Assembly (NCBI RefSeq): GCF_016862395.1
Contig: NZ_BOMW01000076.1
Location: 1-42,091 of the forward strand
Source of the DNA: Actinoplanes siamensis
GTDB taxonomy: Bacteria; Actinomycetota; Actinomycetes; Mycobacteriales; Micromonosporaceae
DNA: 42,091 bases
Direction: 5' to 3'
A program made the translations under genes and the position numbers. The notes beneath the pieces are model-generated. The model saw only the letters and a program-made list of their open reading frames with translations. It was not told where the DNA came from and did no database searches. Each line of letters begins with the position of its first letter. Within the stretch, counting starts at the first letter, position 1. Shown here in pieces: positions 16,453 through 24,381 of the stretch.

Positions 16453-16893
16453 GGCAACATCACTTTCTGCCGCGATCCGCGCCCGAACCAACCCAAGGCC
16501 AGCATGTCTTTCCTCGCCGAGGCCGGGTTGCCGCTGCGGTCCTTCGCGCCCGGTAGCTCCGGCTGGCCGATTGACGACGGCCGGCACCGCGGCCGCATCA
16601 TTGCGGCTCACGCCGGGCTCGGCGCCGGCGTCGATGTCGGCCTGGCGCAGTCCGCCACCACGAACACGATCCCGGCGGCCGACCCGGCCTGATCCGTGGC
16701 GGGAGGCGGCCCTGGCTCAGTGACCCGTGAGTGGGGCTTTGTGGCTGGTGTCGGTCAGGGTCTACCTCAAACGACAGAGTGGAAAGCCGTGAACGGGGCG
16801 CTGTTGAAGGTGTGTCACGCGAGATAGCCGCCCGAAGGCGCCGGGCCGCAAGCTCACGGTGTTCAGCCGTGGCCCCGTCGAGTTCCCTCACGT
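16453..16893. other. Intergenic stretch with no supported gene
   Basis: A 62-codon frame at 16504-16692 (+) begins MSFLAEAGLPLRSFAPGSSG, but I cannot assign it to a family and it may be a remnant. The remainder to 16893 shows no recognisable coding or RNA feature. Confidence 0.5.
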
Positions 16894-17616
16894 TCATCGC
16901 AAAAGTGCGGCCAGGAGCGTCGTCCGGTTTCCCCTGACGAGAGCGCTGTCGTTCTCAGCCCAGGCGACGGCCTCCTCGGCGCTCTGTCGACGGACACGAT
17001 CCAACGCGAGATTCCGTGCGTTGGCAGCTTCGCTCGCGGCAATCTCGGCTTGCCTCAGGAGCATCATGTCGATCAGCAGCTCGGTCTCCACCGAACCGTA
17101 GCCATCTCGCAGCTCCCGCAGGTGCTCCGCTTGGTGCTCAATGGGAACGTTGCCAGCTGACTGAATGCACCAGGTCCAACTCATATAGGCGAGATCCTCG
17201 AGCCGCCGTCCTGGTCGGCAGGAGTCCCAATCGATCAAGGCAACCGGCTGACCCTGCCGGAAGATGGTGTTGAACGGACCGGGGTCGCCATGTATCACGC
17301 ACTCCTGCGTGCCGGCGAGGGCGTGGCCGTCAGTCGCATCATGCAACTCGCGCAGGATCCTTCCGCCCATGCCATACGCCCCGTGACCACGTTGGCTGGG
17401 GTGATCCGTCGTGCATCCTGGAATGAAAGTGAGGATGTCCCGGTCGCGCTCGTCAACACCCAAGTAGCGAGGCGCATGCGCAAATCCAATCGACTCCAGG
17501 AACGTCAGCACGCGTGCGGCGAACCCTGCCCCCGACCCGCGCGTGTGTCTCACTGTCTCACCAATTCGGACAACTTCGCGGGTATTGCGCCCTCCGGTCA
17601 AGCGGTCTTCAGCCAC
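16894..17616 (-). CDS. Aminoglycoside phosphotransferase-family kinase
   Basis: APH/choline-kinase-fold protein of 240 aa. The catalytic loop is VIHGDPGPFNTIF (His109, Asp111, Asn116) and the metal-binding segment is ALIDWDSCRPG (Asp129). It resembles a common actinobacterial APH subgroup starting LTGGRNTREVVRIG; the normal ATP-binding N-lobe is short. GTG at 17616 (VAEDRLTGGR) is the likeliest start; the frame runs on to 17907 but that part overlaps insertion-sequence debris. Substrate unknown: the family phosphorylates aminoglycosides, macrolides or metabolites, so resistance should not be assumed. Confidence 0.8.
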   Translation of the reverse strand: MAEDRLTGGRNTREVVRIGETVRHTRGSGAGFAARVLTFLESIGFAHAPRYLGVDERDRDILTFIPGCTTDHPSQRGHGAYGMGGRILRELHDATDGHALAGTQECVIHGDPGPFNTIFRQGQPVALIDWDSCRPGRRLEDLAYMSWTWCIQSAGNVPIEHQAEHLRELRDGYGSVETELLIDMMLLRQAEIAASEAANARNLALDRVRRQSAEEAVAWAENDSALVRGNRTTLLAALLR

Positions 17617-17763
17617 CAATTCAGCATGCCAGGCCAACAACCGACGGGCCGCCTTTGGGCACAGGGCCGTTGCGTTATCGCGGAGCGACGCGCTGAACAG
17701 GGTCTTCGTGCGGTGAGCGGCCTCTGTGGAGGCGGATGAAGCGGGTGAAGCCCTCAAGTGATG

Positions 17764-17980
17764 ATGGTGGCGGCGTTGCTCACCGTCGCCCTTCTGTGCA
17801 GTCCTGGCCGGTGCCACGTCGTTCGTCGCGATCATCGGCTCGCTGTACGACCTCGACGAAACGGCCCAGGTCCGGCTCGGGTTCACCCGTGGCGTGCCCG
17901 CCTGCACGACGATGTGGCGGCTGCTGACCCGCCTCGACGCCGCCCTGGCCAGCGCCGTCCTGGCCGGTTGGCTCCGGTCG
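17764..17980 (+). mobile_element. ISAs1-family transposase fragment (copy 2)
   Basis: In-frame remnant of the ISAs1 N-terminal domain: CAVLAGATSFVAIIGSLYDL, then VRLGFTRGVPACTTMW and RLLTRLDAALASAVLAGWL. This is the DDE_Tnp_1-associated domain. The preceding start region and the whole DDE catalytic domain are absent. The frame is preceded by two TGA codons at the 5' edge and joins IS110 sequence of opposite polarity near 17980. Shares 32 identical bases with copy 1 at 11685-11716. Confidence 0.75.
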
Positions 17981-18266
17981 CGGGATCAGCTCCAACAGCA
18001 GTTGGTGCAGCTGGGAAACCATCCGAGTGTGGTCCTCGCCGAGGCAGCGGCACCACGGCCAGGATCCGCAGCACGGCCAGCTGTTCATCGTTGACCAGCG
18101 GACGCAGCCCGGCCACACGAGTGCCGACCAGCGCGATGGAATGCGCGTCGGTGGCATCGGTCTTGCGGCCTTGTCCAGTCGCGAATACCCGAGCCCTAGC
18201 GAGCCGGGCAAAACTCTCTTGAGCCTCTCCCTGCCCTGTGACGACGCCCGGGACTGCGCAAGCCAA
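17981..18266 (-). mobile_element. IS110-family transposase fragment, frameshifted
   Basis: Minus-strand remnant of the N-terminal DEDD half of an IS110 transposase: ARVFATGQGRKTDATDAHS and LVGTRVAGLRPLVNDEQLAV, then after a frame change near 18050 LGEDHTRMVSQLHQLLLELI. The C-terminal serine-containing domain is absent. The conserved stretch between the two readable parts (normally LADRRRSLGED) is damaged. It abuts the ISAs1 fragment head to head. Confidence 0.85.
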
Positions 18267-18356
18267 AAGAGAGCCACACCGAGGTGAGCAGCCGAAAAGA
18301 GAGCGACAGCCCGGACGTCTAGACCGAAGGCTGGCCGGGCCGCAGTCCTAGAGCAC

Positions 18357-18376
18357 TGAAACAAGTAGCCGATGAG
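18357..18376 (+). repeat. 20-bp direct repeat, copy 2
   Basis: Identical to 15622-15641. It lies between the IS110 remnant and the 3' end of the FAD monooxygenase. The two copies bracket 2.7 kb holding the methyltransferase, the APH-like kinase and the IS debris. Confidence 0.85.
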
Positions 18377-18396
18377 AGTGCGCAGGCCTCGGCGGA

Positions 18397-19959
18397 TCAG
18401 ATTCCGGCTGGGGCAATTGGGGCGAGGGCGAGCTCGTCACGGTGAAAGAGTTGGCGGAGATATTCTTCGAGCCGCTCAGTGAGTGTGTCGTCTGCGGCGA
18501 GTCCGATGTGACCGTCGGGGCGAATGACGAACAGTGCCCGAGCACCGTCCTGAAGGCCGTAGCTGGCGCGCAGTGCGGTGGCGCTGCTGGGGAACTCCCC
18601 ATCGACATCGATAATCCTAATTGCCATCACACGCATGCCTGCCGCGATGGAGTCGCGGTATCTCGCATCGGTGCCTCCGAAGGCAAGGACGGTGAGGTCC
18701 GTGTCGCGGGTGATGTCGTACAAGCGCAGCGACGAGCCCTCCACGGTCGTCAGCGACCCGTCCGGCGCCCTGTCGCCCGCGCGGACACCATCGCGGATAT
18801 CTCGCACGTCCACGCTGAGCGGGCTGGCCCGGTAGTGGTCGCGGAGTTGGAAGATGTCCGGCGTCTCGCCGTTCTCGTCGGCGACGCCTAGGCCGTTCAT
18901 GAGCCGCGCCGCGATGAGGCGACGTTCCAGTTCGTAGCTGTCCAGAAGGTGATCTGGCGCTCCCCGCAGCACTGCCGCGAGTTTCCACACCAAATTGTGG
19001 GAGTCGCCGATGGCGGTGTTCATTCCTTGGCCACCGGCAGCAGGCACGGTGTGCGCGGCGTCGCCGACCAGGAACACCCGACCCTGCCGAAACCGATCGG
19101 CCAGGCGCTCGTTCGCCCGATGCGCAGTGATCCACAGGACCTCGTCGAAGGTGACGCTCGCCGGTTCGCAGCGCTCATCGAACAGTCGTTGAATTGTCGC
19201 CAGCGTCAATTCCGGGATCTCGTCGCCAGGCAGTAGCGGGGCGACGAACTGAAACACATCGGTGCCCGGCAGCGGGCAGATCGACACCCGCGCCGCCGGA
19301 TTGTCGGTGCTGGCCCAGTTGTGCCAGTACATGCGATCGAGATCGGACGTGCGCACATCGGCGGTGAGGTAGCGCTCGTCGTCTCGGGTTATCCCATCGA
19401 ATGCCACGCCTAGGAGCGTTCTCGTCACGCTGGCCGCACCATCCGCCGCGACCACGTAGGAGGCCCTGATCTGGACGGGCTGCCCCGCCTGCTGGACCGT
19501 CGCGGTGACTCCCGCACCGTCGTCGTCAAGTCCGGTAAGCGCCGACCCGTATTCAACCCGAACGCCGCGTTGGGCCAACGCCTCCGTGAGGATTTCCTGT
19601 GTGCGCCACTGAGGGATCATCCAGGTCTCCGGGTAGGGCACGGCGGGAATCGGCGCTGGCTGCTCGATGCCGAGCAACTCGTAGATCGATTTTTCCCATG
19701 CCACCTGACCCGCGCGGTAACTGCGCCACCGCGGGAAGGGACCGCCGGCCTCCAGGACCGCATCGACGACGCCGAGAGATTCGAGAATCTCCAAGGTGCG
19801 GGGCTGTATCCCCTTGGCGCGCGAACCACCGGCCGGTGCTGACGACCGATCGATTATCCGGACGTCGATATCGCGACGAGTGAACTCGAGCGCGGTGACC
19901 AAACCCGCAGGGCCCGCACCGACAATCAATACCGGATCACGCACCACCACAGCCTGCAC
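18397..19959 (-). CDS. FAD-dependent aromatic monooxygenase (PheA/TfdB type)
   Basis: Flavoprotein hydroxylase of about 520 aa. The Rossmann motif is LIVGAGPAGLVTALEF (GxGxxG at 14-19); the DG motif is VVAADGAASVTR; the second FAD motif is VFLVGDAAHTVPAAGGQGMN followed by NTAIGDSHNLVWKLA. A C-terminal thioredoxin-like domain (about 390-505) is typical of phenol- and polyketide-hydroxylating enzymes. Using NADPH and O2 it would hydroxylate a phenolic compound; the substrate is unknown. Start is a GTG at 19959; in-frame GTGs a few codons later are equally possible. No partner biosynthetic genes are nearby. Confidence 0.9.
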   Translation of the reverse strand: MQAVVVRDPVLIVGAGPAGLVTALEFTRRDIDVRIIDRSSAPAGGSRAKGIQPRTLEILESLGVVDAVLEAGGPFPRWRSYRAGQVAWEKSIYELLGIEQPAPIPAVPYPETWMIPQWRTQEILTEALAQRGVRVEYGSALTGLDDDGAGVTATVQQAGQPVQIRASYVVAADGAASVTRTLLGVAFDGITRDDERYLTADVRTSDLDRMYWHNWASTDNPAARVSICPLPGTDVFQFVAPLLPGDEIPELTLATIQRLFDERCEPASVTFDEVLWITAHRANERLADRFRQGRVFLVGDAAHTVPAAGGQGMNTAIGDSHNLVWKLAAVLRGAPDHLLDSYELERRLIAARLMNGLGVADENGETPDIFQLRDHYRASPLSVDVRDIRDGVRAGDRAPDGSLTTVEGSSLRLYDITRDTDLTVLAFGGTDARYRDSIAAGMRVMAIRIIDVDGEFPSSATALRASYGLQDGARALFVIRPDGHIGLAADDTLTERLEEYLRQLFHRDELALAPIAPAGI

Positions 19960-20459
19960 AACCCGTCCACCCGGGGCAAACTATTTCGTCGGCATCCAGG
20001 CAGCACGAGCCAAGGTGCTTCGCTGGTCCGCTGTGAGCGTCTGAGCTGCGGTGGTGCCACGTCCGCGTGGACAAGATCAGGTTAGTCATCCGGATCTACT
20101 CGGCGCCGTCGGCGGTCAGCGGCTACGACGCGGACGCGTCGAGTTGCAGTGCTAGGCGCAGTTGATGCGCGCCAAGTCATCGCCTTGTTGTGGTTCCACC
20201 GCGGCTCGAAGCGCACGCACGCGGTCTGGTCCGTCTGACCCTCGGCCCCGCGTCGGCGGATTTCGTATCCGCGAGTTTCGGGCTCTGGCGCGAACTGTGT
20301 GAGCGATCTCGAATGGAGGCGAGCATCGCGTTGACCCGAGGAGGCAGGTTGCGTGCCAAGATCAAGTAGCGAGGCGACGATGATGGTCATCTCGTCACCT
20401 GCGAAGATGAGTTCCGGCACGCATTCGCGGAGGCAGAACAGGACGCCGCCCACCTACCA
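19960..20459. other. Intergenic region, no supported gene except decayed 5' end of the immunity gene
   Basis: About 500 bases. From 20370 the plus-strand frame of the next gene is already open and reads DGHLVTCEDEFRHAFAEAEQ, which resembles the N-terminus of an Imm1 protein but has no start codon. The rest (19960-20369) shows no recognisable gene. Confidence 0.5.
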
Positions 20460-20744
20460 TTGATCGCCGAGGTGACTCTCGACGACGGCGGCTGTCTGGC
20501 CATCGGGTTGGGCCGCGAGATCTCAGTGTTGAGTTACGTGGGCGCATCCAAGATGCCGCCGTACTTCAGCAGCCAAGGGGCAGCGCGGGCGCGAGATGGT
20601 GAAGGCGTGGTGTTCCATTACTACGGGCACTTGTCGGAGTTCCCGCCATCGGCTGCGGTGCCGATAGTGGAGGCCATCGACGTGCTCCGCTACTTCTGCG
20701 AGCATGGCAAACTGTCCCCGCTGATGAACTGGGTCGAGGTGTAA
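20460..20744 (+). CDS. Imm1-family immunity protein, probably 5'-truncated
   Basis: The 94-aa frame has the Imm1 signature: GCLAIGLGREISVLSYVGAS, then PPYF, VVFHYYGHLSEFPPSAAVPI and the final NWVEV. Imm1 proteins neutralise toxins of polymorphic secretion or contact-dependent systems in the cytosol and are usually about 130-140 aa. Here the only start is TTG at 20460, in the middle of the family domain. The same frame upstream is family-like back to a TAG at 20367, with no usable start. The gene has therefore probably lost its 5' end. No toxin gene is adjacent. Confidence 0.7.
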   Translation: MIAEVTLDDGGCLAIGLGREISVLSYVGASKMPPYFSSQGAARARDGEGVVFHYYGHLSEFPPSAAVPIVEAIDVLRYFCEHGKLSPLMNWVEV

Positions 20745-20920
20745 GCCACCTTGTCTCAGTTGGCGGCGTCCGCTAGAACGTGCATCGAAGTCGGTTCAGC
20801 AGCGATGAGGGTCACGCGCGTCGTTGATCGATAGACAGCGAGGTCACCGGTAGTTGGTTTAGCGACCAAGCAAAACCGGAGACCGCCGGAGACCTCGTGG
20901 ACACCTTGGCGGTGACGCGG

Positions 20921-21019
20921 CGGCGTCCGCGGCATCTACAGCCACGTCAGCCCGACCGTCGAACAACGACTCGTCGACGGCCTGCAGAAACGCTGGCAGG
21001 ACACCGGCAAACGGTGACC
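20921..21019 (+). pseudogene. Tyrosine integrase, C-terminal remnant
   Basis: The frame reads VRGIYSHVSPTVEQRLVDGL then QKRWQDTGKR and stop. This matches the end of actinobacterial phage/ICE-type tyrosine recombinases, where the Tyr in IYSHVS is the nucleophile. The frame upstream is interrupted by TGA and no catalytic Arg/His region is found. It ends about 165 bp from tRNA-Val, the usual arrangement of an integrase and its attachment site. Confidence 0.7.
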
Positions 21020-21063
21020 ACCTCGGCGACATGGTGGCGCTCACGCGGGGAGCGGACAATTCG

Positions 21064-21121
21064 TGTTTTGGGAGAGGTCACCAGCTGACCGGGATCACTG
21101 CTCCCCGTTAGCTCCCAAAAT
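21064..21121. repeat. Inverted repeat TTTTGGGAG / CTCCCAAAA
   Basis: TTTTGGGAG at 21064-21072 and CTCCCAAAA at 21113-21121 are perfect inverted arms, 40 bases apart. They lie between the integrase remnant and the tRNA terminator and may be part of an old attachment or excision region. Confidence 0.5.
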
Positions 21122-21127
21122 CATGAC

Positions 21128-21167
21128 AAAACACCCGTCACAGATTATCTCCGTGACGGGTGTTTTT
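21128..21167 (-). terminator. Rho-independent terminator downstream of tRNA-Val
   Basis: A 14-bp stem (AAAACACCCGTCAC / GTGACGGGTGTTTT) with an 11-base loop. T-runs on either side make it usable from both strands. It lies 18 bases beyond the tRNA 3' end. Confidence 0.9.
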
Positions 21168-21184
21168 GCAGCTAGAAGACTATG

Positions 21185-21256
21185 TGGGCGATACTGGGAT
21201 CGAACCAGTGACCTCTCCGGTGTGAACGGAGCGCTCTCCCGCTGAGCTAATCGCCC
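21185..21256 (-). tRNA. tRNA-Val (anticodon CAC)
   Basis: Seventy-two bases on the minus strand fold as a cloverleaf. Acceptor GGGCGAT pairs with ATCGCCC, with discriminator A. The anticodon stem CTCCG/CGGAG encloses the loop TTCACAC with anticodon CAC. The T arm contains GGTTCGATCCC. The CCA end is not encoded. It marks the right edge of the accessory region. Confidence 0.95.
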
Positions 21257-21309
21257 TCAACGAGATGGAACTCTACCGGACCCCGCCCGCCGATCAAAAA
21301 TCGGGGTCG

Positions 21310-21717
21310 TCACCGGTGGGCGAGGAAGTCCTGCGCCTCCTGGATCAGGTCGATGCCGAGGCTGAGCCGGACCGCGAAGTACACCACCCCGGCCACGAAC
21401 ACCATGCCGACGACGCCGATCACGCCGCGCATCGCCAGGCTCTGCCGGCCGATCCAGTGCGTCCACGCCTTGACATGCCGTTTGGTGAATTCGAGCAGGT
21501 TCTTCGCCCAGGCGAACTCCAGGGCCAGGATGGCCAGGCCGAGGATGACGATGGCCCAGCCGGGGCCGGGGAACGGGATCAGCACGATCCCGACCGCCAC
21601 GACCAGCGTGCCCAGCACGCCGACGCCGATCTTCAGAGCGAGGCGTCCGGTGGGATTGGAACGGATACGGTCGAGCAGACGCACGTCGGAAACCTTGTCG
21701 TCCGGTTTTACACCCAT
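21310..21717 (-). CDS. PGPGW (TIGR02611) family membrane protein
   Basis: Small integral membrane protein of 135 aa. The hallmark PFPGPGW lies between the first two hydrophobic helices (about residues 27-70), and a third spans about 93-120 (GVIGVVGMVFVAGVVYFAV). The conserved WAKNLL segment follows helix 2. Its role is unknown, but this family sits beside ssgB in other sporulating actinomycetes, as here where ssgB is divergent 277 bp away. ATG at 21717 is the natural start. Confidence 0.9.
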   Translation of the reverse strand: MGVKPDDKVSDVRLLDRIRSNPTGRLALKIGVGVLGTLVVAVGIVLIPFPGPGWAIVILGLAILALEFAWAKNLLEFTKRHVKAWTHWIGRQSLAMRGVIGVVGMVFVAGVVYFAVRLSLGIDLIQEAQDFLAHR

Positions 21718-21993
21718 TTCATCCCTCAGTGTCCTGCGGCCCCGTCACTACCCGGGACGAATGGACGTTACCGGAGTAAGTCAACTGCTGGACCACCCGA
21801 CGCCGGGCGGAGCCGAGTACATGGGCAGAACAGGACAAGATATCTAATTTCGTCCTGGGCGGAGGGGTTTTCGGAACCGTCTTCCCACTACTGGGTGAGA
21901 TCAGCGTATGGCGGAGCGTAACGACAGGGATCACCTGAGTATGGGAAACGCGGGGTTCACCAGCCTCGCAGCGGTGCCGGGGGGAGTTCGTCC

Positions 21994-22425
21994 ATGAGTA
22001 CCATTCGTCCAACGACCGTCGAGGTCGAAACCTCGCTGCGGCTCGTAGCGCCAGACGCGACGGCACTGCCGGTGCGCGCCAGTCTGCGCTACGACCCGGC
22101 GGACCCGTACGCGGTCCATGTGTTGTTCCACGCGGAATCAGCCGGTGGGGAAGCCGTGAGCTGGTCCTTCGCGCGGGAACTACTGGTCACGGGTCTCGAT
22201 GAGCCAGCGGGTATCGGCGACGTCCGGGTGTGGCCGTGGGCCACGCCGCGAGGGGACTTCGTCGCCCTGGCGCTGTCGTCGCCCGACGGCAACGCACTGT
22301 TCGAGGTGCCGCGCAGCGTCCTTGTCCGGTTCCTGCGGCGCACCTACGTGGTGGTGCCGCGGGGGCGGGAATCGGAACACCTGGACGTAGACGCGGCGGT
22401 CAATCGTCTGCTCGCCGGTCGGTGA
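21994..22425 (+). CDS. ssgB: SsgB-type sporulation/cell-division regulator
   Basis: SsgA-like protein of 143 aa; in Streptomyces SsgB recruits FtsZ to future septation sites in sporogenic hyphae. Family landmarks are LPVRASLRYDPADPYAVHVLFH, given here as ALPVRASLRYDPADPYAVHV, then VSWSFARELL, GIGDVRVWPW and the C-terminal VLVRFLRRTYVVVPRG. Length and N-terminus match SsgB rather than the shorter or divergent paralogues. The ATG at 21994 has a strong GGGGGGAG site. A hairpin terminator follows. The divergent PGPGW gene supports orthology. No WhiG-type promoter is evident. Confidence 0.9.
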   Translation: MSTIRPTTVEVETSLRLVAPDATALPVRASLRYDPADPYAVHVLFHAESAGGEAVSWSFARELLVTGLDEPAGIGDVRVWPWATPRGDFVALALSSPDGNALFEVPRSVLVRFLRRTYVVVPRGRESEHLDVDAAVNRLLAGR

Positions 22426-22441
22426 CAGACGCTTTTCCACC

Positions 22442-22478
22442 ACGACCCGCGTGGACACTGCCGGTCCGCGCGGGTCGT
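22442..22478 (+). terminator. Terminator after ssgB
   Basis: ACGACCCGCGTGGAC and GTCCGCGCGGGTCGT form a 15-bp stem with one mismatch and a seven-base loop, 17 bases after the ssgB stop. Confidence 0.85.
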
Positions 22479-22620
22479 CCTATATCCGGGAAAAGTCTGG
22501 ATCTCCGAAAAGGAATCGGAATCGGACGTATAGCGAATACCGAGGCACGAAACAGACAAATAGCCCGGTCGGTGCAGTAAGGGATGCGTTGACGTCCATC
22601 GACGGTTACCGTCAGGCACG

Positions 22621-23502
22621 ATGCCGACACTCATTCACCGCGCTGAGCGCGCGCCAGCCAGCACACCGCCCGAGTGGGCGGGGGTCGGTGCATGCGCCCT
22701 GCCGGTGGCGGCGGGATCCGCCACCGGGTTGCTCGAGTGCCACGCGCTCGTGCTGACCTCCACGGGGCCTCTGCATGCCGACGTAGATTTCACCTCCCAC
22801 CTGGCCGGACCGGGGACGCTCCTCTGGCTGCGGCCGGGCCAGGCCGTCCGCTTCGACCCCGGCGACCCACCGGCGGACACCGCCGCTGTGGTCTTCCGGC
22901 CGGGCCTGTTCGGCCCGGAGGAACTTCCCGGTCTCTTCCCGGACGATCCGGATGGGCCGGCCCGGACACCACTGGCCCTCGATGACCCGGCGGCCTTCCG
23001 CGCCGCGATGGACCACCTGGCGGCCGACGCCACCGGCCCGCCCGGCCGGGTCGCCGCCGCACTGCTGCGCCACCAGCTCGCCGCGCTGCTGCTGCGGATC
23101 CGGCTGCTGGACGGCACCGGCCACGACCCGGGCAACGTGGAGAGCCGGACCTTCGAGCGCTTCCGGCGCCGCCTGGAGGAGGGCTATCCGGCCAGCCGCC
23201 GGGTCGAGGACTACGCGGCCGAGCTGGGCTGCTCGGTGCGCACCCTGACCCGGGCCAGCCTGGCGGTAGCCGGGCGGACCGCCAAACAGGTGGTCGACGA
23301 CCGGGTGGCCCTGCAGGCCCGCCGGCTGCTGGCCGCGACCGGCCTGTCGGTGGCGGAGGTGGGCCGCACCCTGGGCTTCGCGGAGCCGACGAACTTCGGG
23401 CGGTTCTTCCACCGGGAGACCGGACTGAGCCCTGGGCACTTCCGTGCCGGGTTCGCCGACCGCCCCGGGGGCGTTCCCGGACCGCGACCGCCCGCTGACT
23501 GA
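22621..23502 (+). CDS. AraC family transcriptional regulator
   Basis: Activator-type regulator of 293 aa. The C-terminal double HTH (about residues 180-280) has DYAAELGCSVRTLTRASLAV and the second helix pair GLSVAEVGRTLGFAEPTNFG, RFFHRETGLSPGHFR. The N-terminal cupin-like sensor (about 15-130) includes LLWLRPGQAVRFDPGD; its ligand is unknown. No ribosome-binding site is visible before ATG 22621; TACCGT at 22607-22612 could give a nearly leaderless mRNA. A small palindrome (GACGG TTA CCGTC, 22601-22613) overlaps that site. A target gene is not obvious from the neighbours. Confidence 0.88.
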   Translation: MPTLIHRAERAPASTPPEWAGVGACALPVAAGSATGLLECHALVLTSTGPLHADVDFTSHLAGPGTLLWLRPGQAVRFDPGDPPADTAAVVFRPGLFGPEELPGLFPDDPDGPARTPLALDDPAAFRAAMDHLAADATGPPGRVAAALLRHQLAALLLRIRLLDGTGHDPGNVESRTFERFRRRLEEGYPASRRVEDYAAELGCSVRTLTRASLAVAGRTAKQVVDDRVALQARRLLAATGLSVAEVGRTLGFAEPTNFGRFFHRETGLSPGHFRAGFADRPGGVPGPRPPAD

Positions 23503-23568
23503 CGGTTAATTCCCACATCGCCGTGGGGTATGTGCAGCCGGCATGCGAGGACGAGGCAGAATAGCCAG

Positions 23569-24024
23569 GTGCAGATCTCCGCGCGCGGCGACTACGCGGT
23601 CCGGGCGGCCCTGAGTTTGGCGCAGGCCTACCCGTCGCTGATGTCCGCCCAAGCCATCGCCCAAGACCAGGAAATGCCTCGCAAGTTCCTCGAAGCGGTG
23701 CTCGCCGATCTGCGCCGCGCGGGAGTGGTGCGGGCCCAGCGCGGCGCCGAGGGTGGGTACACACTGTCCCACCCACCACGGGACGTCACGATCGGCCAGA
23801 TCCTGCGGGCCGTCGACGGCCCGCTGGCCGGTGTGCGCGGCCTGCGCCCCGAGGAGACGCAGTATTCCGGAGCCGCGGAGAACCTGCCGAACCTCTGGGT
23901 CGCGGTGCGGGCCGCGGTCCGCGAGGTGGTCGACGAGGTCAGCCTGGCCGAGCTGATCAGCGGCCGGATGCCGGCCCACGTCCGGAAGCTCACGACGCGG
24001 CCGGACGCCTGGCAGCCACGCTAG
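23569..24024 (+). CDS. Rrf2-family regulator lacking cysteines
   Basis: Winged-helix regulator of 151 aa. It begins VQISARGDYAVRAALSLAQA and has the Rrf2 signature MPRKFLEAVLADLRRAGVV and RGAEGGYTLSHPP. Many Rrf2 proteins sense iron, nitric oxide or redox through an Fe-S cluster held by three cysteines; this protein has none, so it must sense by another route. GTG at 23569 is chosen because the family starts there. The CAGAAT hexamer six bases upstream suggests a leaderless mRNA. A CCCAC/GTGGG inverted repeat at 23512-23527 is a candidate operator. Confidence 0.85.
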   Translation: MQISARGDYAVRAALSLAQAYPSLMSAQAIAQDQEMPRKFLEAVLADLRRAGVVRAQRGAEGGYTLSHPPRDVTIGQILRAVDGPLAGVRGLRPEETQYSGAAENLPNLWVAVRAAVREVVDEVSLAELISGRMPAHVRKLTTRPDAWQPR

Positions 24025-24098
24025 CGCGGTGTCCACCGGCCTCGACCGGCCCGGTGACGCTGTCGGCGCCGATCCGGCAGAGGCCGGTGGACACCGCG
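24025..24098. terminator. Perfect 19-bp inverted repeat with 36-base loop
   Basis: 24025-24043 and 24080-24098 are perfect reverse complements (core GTGTCCACCGGCCTC), immediately after the Rrf2 stop. The loop holds its own palindrome TCGGCGCCGA (24063-24072). It is probably a terminator, though the long loop is unusual. Confidence 0.6.
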
Positions 24099-24201
24099 GC
24101 AGGCGCCGGGCGGCCCACCCACGGCCGCTGACGTTTGTCGAAAGGTCCGATCGGGAACCGTGCTGTCATCGCACAGTTGTTCCCCCGAAGGAGACGTTCC
24201 G

Positions 24202-24381
24202 ATGGGCCTCGTTTTCCGCAGCCGCAAGAAGTTCGGCCCGCTGATCCTGAACTTCACCGAGAACGGTTTCTCGTCGTGGAGCCTCAAGGTCGGTCGCTGG
24301 TCCTGGAACTCCCGGACCCGGGCGCACCGCGTCGACCTGCCCGGCCCGCTGTCCTGGAAGCAGGACAAGTCCCGCTCATGA
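24202..24381 (+). CDS. DUF4236-like small protein
   Basis: Fifty-nine residues starting MGLVFRSRKKFGPLILNFTE, with the aromatic SSWSLKVGRWSWNS segment. It matches the short, basic, beta-rich DUF4236-type proteins found in many bacteria, whose function is unknown. ATG at 24202 has an AAGGAG site nine bases upstream. It overlaps the convergent gene at 24376 by six bases. Confidence 0.7.
   Translation: MGLVFRSRKKFGPLILNFTENGFSSWSLKVGRWSWNSRTRAHRVDLPGPLSWKQDKSRS

Noticed and set aside
16504..16692. A 62-codon plus-strand frame (MSFLAEAGLPLRSFAP).
   Set aside because: It could be a remnant, but no motif, ribosome-binding site or family supports it.
16700..16893. A possible group II intron or structured RNA in the gap before the APH-like gene.
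   Set aside because: I could not match any conserved intron end or domain V hairpin, and no reverse transcriptase frame is present.
16894..17616. Calling the APH-like kinase an antibiotic-resistance gene.
   Set aside because: The fold is shared by many metabolite kinases, and the catalytic motifs do not identify the substrate.
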